Shown here: piece by piece, positions 1 to 8,514 of the stretch
How positions within the stretch are numbered: position 1 is the stretch's first letter
Layout of the letters: each line of letters starts with the position of its first letter
Assembly: GCA_022820665.1 (NCBI GenBank)
Contig: JAJEFB010000014.1
Coordinates: 62,001 to 126,000 of the forward strand
Source of the DNA: Anaerolineae bacterium
GTDB taxonomy: Bacteria; Chloroflexota; Anaerolineae; Aggregatilineales; Phototrophicaceae
DNA: 64,000 nucleotides
Direction: 5' to 3'
The notes under the pieces: model-generated
Databases searched by the model: none
Seen by the model: the letters and a program-made list of their open reading frames with translations, nothing else
What the model was told of the DNA's origin: nothing
Program-made: the position numbers and the translations under genes

Positions 1-2486
1 TGGTTCTCCCAGCCCAGGACAATCGGTATGCCGGTCAACGCGCCAACTCTGCCGTAGCGTTCGCTGTATGCTTGGAGAACCGCTTCCGCCACTACCGCGT
101 CGTCTCGCCCGACAAGTTCGCTCAGACAGTTTATGACGTTGAGGTCGTCACGATCGATAAAACCGTCGCGGCCGTCCAGCGACAAGGGCTTGACGATCCG
201 AATTGACATCTCGTCAGCCAAGACAATTCCCTCGTGCCGCGAACGAATAATAGTAGACTCGGTAGCGCCAAACAAGCTGCCGTCCGTAAACAAGACGGTC
301 CCGGGATAGGCGGTCTCGCCTGGCGTCACTTGCATGACTGGCGTCAACCAATTTTCAGGCGGCCTATACTGATGTTGACTGCCGCCGCGCCCGGATTCGA
401 TCCAGGAACGATGTGTAATCCCCAGTACGCTGTAGACGAGACCTGCCGCCAGCGCAAGCAGTACTAGCGCCGCATAAATGAATCGTAGCGCTTTGATCGG
501 CCGCAACGCCGCGCCGTCATCCAGGACACTGTAGACCGCATAGGCTGTGGCAACGCTCCAAACCGTCCAAGCTTGGTAATAAAACTTGAATATAGTGTTA
601 ATGCGACTGCTAAAATTGTCCTTGAGAAAGACAAACTCGGGAATGAGAGTCAAGCACAATCCCATGCCGATCAAAAGCAAAGCACAAGCCGTCGCGCGTG
701 AGTAGGTGACATTGGGAGTCGGCATCTCTTGAAGGCGCTGACGTACCCGATTCTTGGGAAACAGGCGCGCGAGAATCAGAACAATGCCTGCGAGCAACAC
801 CAGCGTCGTCATGCCATATTCGATTCGACGTCCGATCAATAAGGGAATTACTTGGCTCCATCCTCCGGACTGCGCGACTAATTGACTAACAGCCGGCATC
901 ACCGAGGAGGACATTGCGCCGATCAGGCCGAAAATGACTAGGAGCAGAAGAAGCCCTAAGAATGCAATAGCGCCGATCGCTCTGCCGAATTGCCAGTTTA
1001 GACGCCGAAACCGCTGGCCTCGCCAAGTCTCCACCAGCAGGAAACCAGGCAGGATGATCAGAATCGGACCGAACATGATGAAGAAGCGTCTGAATGAGGT
1101 CGGATTTATCAGGTTTGGCAGCAATCCGCCGGCTTGAGATCGAAACCCTATAAAAAACGGGAAGTAGGCCAGCAGGGCGATACCCGCCAAGAGGAGTCCG
1201 AACACTAGCAATACGGCGGTATCGGCGACGGTTAGCCTGCCACGGTCATTCAACATCAGACGGCGCAGCGCTTCCGCAGCCACCAAAGCAAACAAGTAGA
1301 TCGGCCCGTCCCAGGTGTTGAGGAAAGCCAATCCGCCGACGGCGAGGCCATACAAGATGACTTCTGGAAGCCGCGGCTGTCTTCTCAACAGGACAATATT
1401 GATCATCAGGCCGATCGTCATCAAGGCAAAAGGCAGCGCCAAGACATGCGGATGATTATCCGCAAGCAGGAAGCTGAAGGCTGGAAACTCGTCGATCGGC
1501 TGGATCGGTCCAGGCGAGTTGTCCAGGTTGTAGTCTGTCAGGACGCGACTGGCGCGGAACCACCACCAGTAGCTCCAGCTGGCGGGATCGGAAAAAACAG
1601 GTGCTTGCGGATCCCGGGCATAGCCGCCTTCAGCGAAGTTCGCGCGCTCTTGCGTACCCCAGAAATTCAGATAGGGTTCCGTGGCATATCTGGACTGAAA
1701 GGGAAACTCGATGAGCGCCGCCTGGAAATTGCCGACCAGCGTCATGAAGAGCATCGCCAACAAGCCGACGGCGATGGCTTTCGCTCGCGAAGCCCGGATA
1801 TTTCGGAATTGTATCGCTATCTCGAATGCGCGGGATCGCACCAGATTGTAGGCGACGCCGAAGGCGCAAATGCCCGTCAACGCGAACTGCGACGCAGCCG
1901 TCAAGTTAAAGCCGACCGTGCTGCTTATATTGCTGAAAACCGAAAGCATGGCGGACATCAGGTAACCCATGTAGTAGTAGCTGATCGCGTAGCCCGCCAT
2001 CCAGGGATCGTCCGGCGGGAAACTCGCGCTGCGTTGCACCGCGCTTAGGAACGCCAGTTCCATGGGTTTTTCCGTATACAGAATCGAGCTCTGATGCGCC
2101 CGGTAGACTGCCCAAACCAGAAACAAGACCAGAAACAATAGTTCGGTCGCCAGCGCGAGGCTGCGATTTTCCTGCCACCAGGCGCGTATGTCGCGCCAGT
2201 CGCCTTTCTGCGCGTAAAATGTTAGTGACAGGAAGAGCGTCACGACCCAAGTCAGCGCGATGCTGCCGGCGGAGTTTTCCAGCAGACCGAAGCTGGTCAA
2301 AAGCCAGTAGACGAAGGCTAGCGCCAGCATGCCGATTGCGCGCGACAAGCTGTAACCCTTGTCAGGCAAGCCCCCCAAGAGACGAAGGCACAGCGGAAAA
2401 GCCGCCGCGCCGGCCAACGTGATAGCCAGCCACCAGCTAAAGAGCAAATATCCTTCGCGAGTCAACCATTCCTGGATGAGTGTCAA
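1..2486 (-). CDS. DUF2298 (Chlor_Arch_YYY) membrane protein, C-terminus beyond window
   Basis: The frame stays open from a TTG at 2486 to the window edge, so about 828 residues are visible and the C-terminus is missing. The TTG overlaps the TGA of the upstream gene (TTGA), which supports both the start and co-transcription. The protein is almost entirely hydrophobic. It carries the hallmarks of the family: YTEKPMELAFL, then SYYYMGYL (the YYYxG motif), then FLLADNHPHVLALPF, and NTIFKFYYQAW further on. The family is known from Chloroflexota and some archaea and has no proven function. Its place beside glycosyltransferases suggests a GT-C-like role in envelope or lipid-linked glycan synthesis; that is inference. 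Confidence 0.88.
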   Translation of the reverse strand, partial: MTLIQEWLTREGYLLFSWWLAITLAGAAAFPLCLRLLGGLPDKGYSLSRAIGMLALAFVYWLLTSFGLLENSAGSIALTWVVTLFLSLTFYAQKGDWRDIRAWWQENRSLALATELLFLVLFLVWAVYRAHQSSILYTEKPMELAFLSAVQRSASFPPDDPWMAGYAISYYYMGYLMSAMLSVFSNISSTVGFNLTAASQFALTGICAFGVAYNLVRSRAFEIAIQFRNIRASRAKAIAVGLLAMLFMTLVGNFQAALIEFPFQSRYATEPYLNFWGTQERANFAEGGYARDPQAPVFSDPASWSYWWWFRASRVLTDYNLDNSPGPIQPIDEFPAFSFLLADNHPHVLALPFALMTIGLMINIVLLRRQPRLPEVILYGLAVGGLAFLNTWDGPIYLFALVAAEALRRLMLNDRGRLTVADTAVLLVFGLLLAGIALLAYFPFFIGFRSQAGGLLPNLINPTSFRRFFIMFGPILIILPGFLLVETWRGQRFRRLNWQFGRAIGAIAFLGLLLLLVIFGLIGAMSSSVMPAVSQLVAQSGGWSQVIPLLIGRRIEYGMTTLVLLAGIVLILARLFPKNRVRQRLQEMPTPNVTYSRATACALLLIGMGLCLTLIPEFVFLKDNFSSRINTIFKFYYQAWTVWSVATAYAVYSVLDDGAALRPIKALRFIYAALVLLALAAGLVYSVLGITHRSWIESGRGGSQHQYRPPENWLTPVMQVTPGETAYPGTVLFTDGSLFGATESTIIRSRHEGIVLADEMSIRIVKPLSLDGRDGFIDRDDLNVINCLSELVGRDDAVVAEAVLQAYSERYGRVGALTGIPIVLGWEN

Positions 2487-5400
2487 GAATATCGCTCCTC
2501 GAGGTATCGCAGAATGGCATCGTCGTTAACTTGATAAACCGTGCCGCCCTCGATGGCGAATGCAATCGATAGCAGACCCGCGCCGACCATGCGCTCGAAC
2601 TTGGCAAGGCCCTCCGGGGTCGAATGAAGCTCTTCCAGACCGCTGCGCACGATGTATTTCACGTCAAAATGATTGAGGATATCCACTGCATCGTCGATGG
2701 CGCCGGTATTGTAAAAGGCGCGAACATTTCTTTCGCGCTGTTCAACCCAGGTCGGCAGCGGATCAATCGTGCGCTGCTGCCGCTGATGCCAGTTCCAGCC
2801 AAGAACCGAGGGAAGGCCGGTAGCTATCGAAATACGGCCGTTCCACTGATATTCGCTGGGGAAGCGCCGGCCCTCCATGATCACGGGCGAGCCGGCAATG
2901 TTTTCCTGCATCCAGCGAATCAGCGCATGGTCGACGGCGAGATCCAGTATCGCTGTTTCGTTCTTGTTCGGCGCGGTTTCCCGGTGCGTGGATTCTTTCA
3001 TGTAGTCAAGGCCGTCGAGAGTCAAGGGTAAATGGGGAGCCATTCGATCCAGGGATCTGGCTCGCGTCGCCAGTATCGGATATGCGCTGGCGACCGTGAA
3101 CAGCCCAATACATGTTGCGAACCAAAATACGCGTATTCGCCTGCGCCAGCGAACGGCCGAGCTCAGCAGGGGGCTCATTGCGACGCCTCCCGCCACGCTC
3201 AGCAGCAGCCAAACCTGGATGTAAAACTTGAAAATTGTATTTTGACGACCGATATCCCCGCCGATGACGACGATCTCTACGCCTAGTGTCAAGGATAGCG
3301 CCAATCCGATCAAGACAAGTACGAATCGCAACGCGCGCGATTGACCGGGGCGGAAGAACAGAAAGGCGATCCATACGAGCATCGGCAGGACGATCAGTGC
3401 CACTTGATAGTGCGCGACGAACATGGCCAACGAAATCAGCATGACCAGGACAACGACGGCTCCTGCGTTTCTTAACAGCGCGCCGCGTCCGCGCAGCGCC
3501 GCAACGCGCGTACTTCTCATCCAATGCCCGGTCTCCCAGATCAGGAGCGATAGGACCAGAAACAGGAATAGACCGTGAATGTCAAAGTAGGCCCAGACCG
3601 GCGTTTTCCCGCCATGCCACAGGGTCAGGCTCGTGTAGTTGGAGGCGTACCAGGTCGTGTATGGCAATGCGAATGCGAGGTTGAGCACCAGGAACCCACC
3701 GACCCGGCTGAGCAGATCTAAGGCTGACGCTCTAACCAGAAAATGTCGGATCGCGATCCAGACCGCAACCAGCGCGATGCAAGCGAGCAAGACGCGCCTG
3801 ATGATTGCCAGCGCCTCCGACAGAGCCGCTGCCGACGCGCCGCTACCTGAGTAGTACTGAGAATCCAGAAGCGTGACAAGGCCGATTGCGATCAACAGCG
3901 CGCCGGTTAATATCGTGTAGAAGCGGACATCCATGCCCCCGCGAAAAGTATCGCGCCAGCGCAGCCACCAGCAATAGATGAGGCCCGCCGTCGCCAGCAA
4001 GGTCATCGAGGGCCAATCCCAGGTATTGCTCGCCTGCATGACGCCCACCACCATTGCTCCCAACGCCAGCGCCAGGAATCTCTCCCAGGCGCTTCGTCGA
4101 TCCCTGCCAACTTGCATCAGTTCGTTGAAAAGGAAGGCCAGGGTCATCAGAATGAGTGGCATATTGATCATGTGGGCGTGCAAGTCGCCATACAAAAAGG
4201 TGAAAAACGGCATCTCTGTTATTGCGTTTCCGCGCACGCCGGGCGTTTCGGCCAATACGCGAGAAGGACCCCAATACCAACGGTCATGCCCCATGGGTAT
4301 GGATTCTCCGCTGATCGCCAAACCGACCCCTCGCGCAAGCCCGCCGATAAGTGACAATGAACTATTGATCTCGTATCGAACATTGTCGATTAGTCCGGAT
4401 TGAGCTGCTTTCTCCCTCAGTTGAGCGCGCGCGTTCTCGTCAGGCGCTTGACCCTGAGTTTCGCGGTATTCATCGACCAGGAACGCTTCGAGCCCCTCTG
4501 GTTTTCGGTAACCGCCTAACTCCGCTATGCCATTGCCAGCGACTCGAACAGTATCGAGATTGCCCAAGAGGATACACATCAACATCGCCAGGATTCCTGC
4601 AGTCCAGGGACTTCCCAGCCGTCTTGCCTGTTTGCGCTTCGACCCTTCATTATTCTGGATGCTCATTTTCCAGCGTGAATGGATATTGAATGCGGCCGAA
4701 AATGCGCCCGCGCCGGTTAGCGAGAATATCGTAGGGATCATCAAGTTGTAGGCGAAAGAGGGGACGATGCCCAGCAACAGGGATGGTACGCCAACCAAGA
4801 CATATCCAAAGTAATAGTAGTTGATGAATCCGCCGGCAAACCACGGGTCAATCGGCGGGAAGGTCGTACTGCGCAAAACACCGTTCAGATAGGCGAAATC
4901 CATGGGCTTTTCGCCGCCTTTGTACGGGTGCCAGAGATCCGGGTTCGTCAGTCGAATGACAACCATGACTGCGAAAGCCAGGATTGCCAGCAACTCCATC
5001 CAGGCCAGGCGCCGCCAGTTTGCGCGAAGAAATTGCATCAGGCTCAAACGCTTGCGATAGGCTGTATGCAAACTAAACAGCCCCAGAAGCGCGAGAAGCG
5101 CCAGGAGGCCCGCTTGTGACCACAGCGGGAACTTCAACGTCGAAGCAGCCCAGGCAAACCAGGCAACCAGCAGCGCGCCAGTGAGCTTGCTAATGCCGTA
5201 GCCTCCATCTGCCAGGTTGGGGAATAGAGCGAAAACGATGGGAAAAGTGATGAAGCCGATAAGAAGTAGCGAGACATACCAGAACAACGTTCCCAGCGCT
5301 TGATTGCTGTTCGCGATGCTGTCGCTGAAAAAGCGCTCCGACCAGGTGCCGCCCGCCCTTTGAGTCTCATAGTCTGCCCGCGGGAACGTCAAGGCAGTCG

Positions 5401-8329
5401 GTACCGTGTCCGCTTCCATGGACGTCCAGTATATGACACCCAGCCTGTCTGCGCTGTCAAAATCTCTTGACAATTCATGACTCTGTCTCAGCGACACTGA
5501 AGAGAGCGCCGCCTTTACTTTCGCGCTCGAATAATCCTCTGATTTGCGAAAGACAAAAACGGCTGGATGATCGTAAACGTGAAAGGCTTCGTCGCCTTCG
5601 ATTTCGTTCAGCCAGGCGGGAGAATCGTATATAGGCAAGTATTGATCGGAGACCCGCCAGGGTCCTAATTGGAATGGTTCGTCGAAAAGAGCGACCAACT
5701 CGTAACCCAACTCGCCCGCAAAGAGTTTCTCATAATAGCGAGTCGTCAGGGGCCAACGCATACGATTGCGCGATTCTGTATCGTAAAAGCGGTTGCTGGC
5801 AATCGTTAGGTAGTCGCCAACTTTCAGCGTGTGCAAGATATTCTCGTATTTGCTTTGATTGTCCACCGGGAAGGACATAATCTGATCGTATGAATTGACC
5901 AACGCGCTAAAGGCGTATTTGCCGCGACAGTCCTCGCTGCGAACGAGCCCCGAGGCGGGACGGTCAACCAGCGCCAGGTCCTCAGGCAATTGACAGGTCA
6001 ACGTGCCTGTCACAGTGTTGTCCCAACTGCCTTCCGTCAGTACGACGGAACCCGAGCCGATGACGTCGCCGCTGCCTTCCGCTGCAAGGATTTCAAATAC
6101 ATACCGGGTGCCCGCCTCTACTTGCCAGGGCACGGCGAAGGGGATTTCATAGCTATTGCCCAGCGGATGATCGCGTCGCGTGAAGTTGGCTTCCAGGACC
6201 GCCTCCGCCAGCAGTTGATTATCGCTTTCGGGATATACGCGTATTTCCAGTCTTTCCGGCTCTGGATCATCTAGTGGATCACCCAGGTGCGGCGCAAAAA
6301 CGGTCGCAATCGAACCGCTTGCAGGAGCGGTGAAGACCGTGCGTCGGGCCGCCGCTTCGTGGTAGTGCGTAACGCCTTTGAACAAATGCTTGGGCAAGTG
6401 GTCTGATGAATAACCCGTATTCGCCACAGCAATGTTGACCAGCCGCAATGATTCCTCCGCACCGTCGATAGGCATGGCAAAATCACCGGGGACGTGCTTG
6501 AACAAGTAGCGAGACGCCTGCACAAGCGTCGTCTGGTGCCTGTAGACATTGCCGAACATCAGCCCCCAAATCGAAGTAAAGCCGACGGCGAACACGGCAA
6601 GCGCGATGGCTCGGCTTGATCGCGGCAACGGAAGCAAAGCCGCCAACAGTAGTATTGCGCCGATGGCCGCCGCGGTGACCGCGGTCGCGTCCTGCGTACC
6701 GTTGGCAAGCTGATAGGCGCCTACCGCGCCGAACAAAGTGCCAAGGATCGACAGCAGAACGCGTGTTGCGAGAAAATCACCCTCGCCGCGCCGAGCATAA
6801 TGGATCAATCGGACAATTGCCCAGCCAGCCAATACCGCCAAGGCGCCATACAGGGGCAAATAGTAGCGCATAGTCATGGGCCATAGTTGGTTAAGCCAAA
6901 CAAAATACGCGCCGATCCAGACCACAAGCAGGACGTTGTTCAGAGCCGCCTTCCGCATCCGCGCGATCCGATAGGCTGACCAGCCCCAGCCGAACCAGGC
7001 CAGCAGAGCCAAGGGCGGTCCCATGGCCCAAAGCGCCATATCTTTTAGCGGGTAAAAGTACGACGCCCGCGACAGCCATTGCCAGTTGGGCGGCGAGTCT
7101 TGCGCGCCAGACACCCCGAAACTGGCGGAGCGCACATTTTCAAACCAGCGGTCGTTGGGCATTATGCCCAGAAAATCCGGTCCCATAAACGCGTAGGGAT
7201 TGAGTAGACGAAAAGCCAGGAAGGTGGCGAATCCTGCCAATATCAACCCAAAGAAATGGTAAGCGAGGATCCGCAGTCTTTCCTGATGATTCAAACTTGG
7301 GTCGAAGCAAGGAGCCACTTTGACGATGGCGGCCAATACCACGATTCCCGCAAGAGGCGCAAGGTTCATGCGACTGGCGACTGCGGCTCCGCAAGCGAGG
7401 CCAAACAAGATATACGACGAAAGTCTTCCCCGTTGCTGCACGGCAACCGCAAAGTAAAGCGCGAGCGTAACCAGGCAGGCGGCAATCGTATTCGTCGTTG
7501 CATAGTGAGATTTTTGAATGGCCAGCGGCGCCGCCGCGTACAGCGCGGCCGCGATAAGCCCGACCCATCTGCCATGAATTCGGCTGCCTAACGCGAAGAT
7601 CGCCACAATCGCCAGCAAGTCGAAAAGCGTCGACAGGCCACGCCAAACAAGATGGCCCCCTTGCCAGTCAAACAAGGGCAATCCAGCCTCTGTAGCGCCA
7701 CGGACCAATTCACCCGCATAGTGGGCGAGCAGCAGGGGAAAGGTGCCATAGGCATAAAAACCGTGGCCCGCCTGATGTGGATTCAAGGGAGAACATCGCG
7801 CGTCGAAGTAATTGCCAATGCCCTTGCTCCGGGGATATAGGTGCCGACATCGCAAGGATTGCAGTTGCAAGGAATCTGAAGTAGCTGCGACGCTTAAGCC
7901 CGCGAAATTAGCTCCCAATCCCTCGTCAACGATGGCCGCATCCAGTTGGCTCCCTCTCAGCGCTTCCAAAGCCTGCGCTGTCTGTCCATAGATGGTGATG
8001 TCATTGTCGCTCGCTATCCAACTCGCAACCTGTGCCGAAAACGTCTCGCTAACGGCGCCAATGCGGATTCCGAATACGGCGGACAGATCGGCAAAGTCTT
8101 GGAGACCTTGCTGGCCGCTCCTTACAAGGATGCTCTGGCTGGGGAAATTGCTTTGATCATAGGTAAATTCGTTCCTGCCGCCGACGTTCGGCAGCAACAG
8201 GATGGAAAGGAATCGCTCGTCAGGATGCGAATACGAGAAGTCGTCCCAATTATGTCCAGTGAAACGCAGGACTCCCGCGAAGACCAGAATGATTGTCAGA
8301 AACAGGGCTGTAATGGCGGTTTTTCTCAT
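2483..8329 (-). CDS. Giant GT39-like / DUF2298 fusion membrane protein with an inserted SBP-like lobe
   Basis: A 1948-residue polytopic membrane protein. Residues 1-870 resemble GT-C glycosyltransferases of family 39 (ArnT/PMT type): an N-terminal membrane segment, then an acidic first-loop motif HPDERF (35-40), then SPLNPHQAGHGFYAYGTFPLLLA (about 180-202, in two parts). Between those two motifs, residues about 50-168 look like one lobe of a type 2 periplasmic binding protein. A soluble, beta-rich stretch with few membrane segments lies about 620-1000. The C-terminal half is a full DUF2298 domain: EKPMDFAYL (about 1140), YYYFG (about 1171), DLHAHM (about 1383) and NTIFKFY (about 1698). Fused GT39-DUF2298 proteins are consistent with one transferase acting on lipid-linked sugars outside the membrane, but substrate and reaction are unknown. 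The next gene starts within its stop codon. Confidence 0.88.
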   Translation of the reverse strand: MRKTAITALFLTIILVFAGVLRFTGHNWDDFSYSHPDERFLSILLLPNVGGRNEFTYDQSNFPSQSILVRSGQQGLQDFADLSAVFGIRIGAVSETFSAQVASWIASDNDITIYGQTAQALEALRGSQLDAAIVDEGLGANFAGLSVAATSDSLQLQSLRCRHLYPRSKGIGNYFDARCSPLNPHQAGHGFYAYGTFPLLLAHYAGELVRGATEAGLPLFDWQGGHLVWRGLSTLFDLLAIVAIFALGSRIHGRWVGLIAAALYAAAPLAIQKSHYATTNTIAACLVTLALYFAVAVQQRGRLSSYILFGLACGAAVASRMNLAPLAGIVVLAAIVKVAPCFDPSLNHQERLRILAYHFFGLILAGFATFLAFRLLNPYAFMGPDFLGIMPNDRWFENVRSASFGVSGAQDSPPNWQWLSRASYFYPLKDMALWAMGPPLALLAWFGWGWSAYRIARMRKAALNNVLLVVWIGAYFVWLNQLWPMTMRYYLPLYGALAVLAGWAIVRLIHYARRGEGDFLATRVLLSILGTLFGAVGAYQLANGTQDATAVTAAAIGAILLLAALLPLPRSSRAIALAVFAVGFTSIWGLMFGNVYRHQTTLVQASRYLFKHVPGDFAMPIDGAEESLRLVNIAVANTGYSSDHLPKHLFKGVTHYHEAAARRTVFTAPASGSIATVFAPHLGDPLDDPEPERLEIRVYPESDNQLLAEAVLEANFTRRDHPLGNSYEIPFAVPWQVEAGTRYVFEILAAEGSGDVIGSGSVVLTEGSWDNTVTGTLTCQLPEDLALVDRPASGLVRSEDCRGKYAFSALVNSYDQIMSFPVDNQSKYENILHTLKVGDYLTIASNRFYDTESRNRMRWPLTTRYYEKLFAGELGYELVALFDEPFQLGPWRVSDQYLPIYDSPAWLNEIEGDEAFHVYDHPAVFVFRKSEDYSSAKVKAALSSVSLRQSHELSRDFDSADRLGVIYWTSMEADTVPTALTFPRADYETQRAGGTWSERFFSDSIANSNQALGTLFWYVSLLLIGFITFPIVFALFPNLADGGYGISKLTGALLVAWFAWAASTLKFPLWSQAGLLALLALLGLFSLHTAYRKRLSLMQFLRANWRRLAWMELLAILAFAVMVVIRLTNPDLWHPYKGGEKPMDFAYLNGVLRSTTFPPIDPWFAGGFINYYYFGYVLVGVPSLLLGIVPSFAYNLMIPTIFSLTGAGAFSAAFNIHSRWKMSIQNNEGSKRKQARRLGSPWTAGILAMLMCILLGNLDTVRVAGNGIAELGGYRKPEGLEAFLVDEYRETQGQAPDENARAQLREKAAQSGLIDNVRYEINSSLSLIGGLARGVGLAISGESIPMGHDRWYWGPSRVLAETPGVRGNAITEMPFFTFLYGDLHAHMINMPLILMTLAFLFNELMQVGRDRRSAWERFLALALGAMVVGVMQASNTWDWPSMTLLATAGLIYCWWLRWRDTFRGGMDVRFYTILTGALLIAIGLVTLLDSQYYSGSGASAAALSEALAIIRRVLLACIALVAVWIAIRHFLVRASALDLLSRVGGFLVLNLAFALPYTTWYASNYTSLTLWHGGKTPVWAYFDIHGLFLFLVLSLLIWETGHWMRSTRVAALRGRGALLRNAGAVVVLVMLISLAMFVAHYQVALIVLPMLVWIAFLFFRPGQSRALRFVLVLIGLALSLTLGVEIVVIGGDIGRQNTIFKFYIQVWLLLSVAGGVAMSPLLSSAVRWRRRIRVFWFATCIGLFTVASAYPILATRARSLDRMAPHLPLTLDGLDYMKESTHRETAPNKNETAILDLAVDHALIRWMQENIAGSPVIMEGRRFPSEYQWNGRISIATGLPSVLGWNWHQRQQRTIDPLPTWVEQRERNVRAFYNTGAIDDAVDILNHFDVKYIVRSGLEELHSTPEGLAKFERMVGAGLLSIAFAIEGGTVYQVNDDAILRYLEERYS

Positions 8330-8338
8330 CGATTGGCG

Positions 8339-8382
8339 CCTCGTTTATTGGACCGCAACCTTGTCGCTGCCGCCGAGCGGCT
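8339..8382 (+). repeat. Degenerate half copy of the interspersed hairpin repeat
   Basis: The end CGCTGCCGCCGAGCGGCT matches the tail of copy 1 exactly, and the preceding CTCGTTTATT with a following CCGC resembles the middle of the repeat. The leading hairpin is missing. It lies just upstream of the start of the giant fusion gene, in the same orientation as the full copies. Confidence 0.45.
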
Positions 8383-8514
8383 ATGGTAGTTCCTGTGCCA
8401 TTCTATGACAAACGCATTTGCAAATACACCGTCGCTAACGGTGATCCGAACACAACTCGGAATACGACTGAAAGAAATCGATGTGTCCCTCGGCATCATG
8501 TTCCAACGCGTCTC

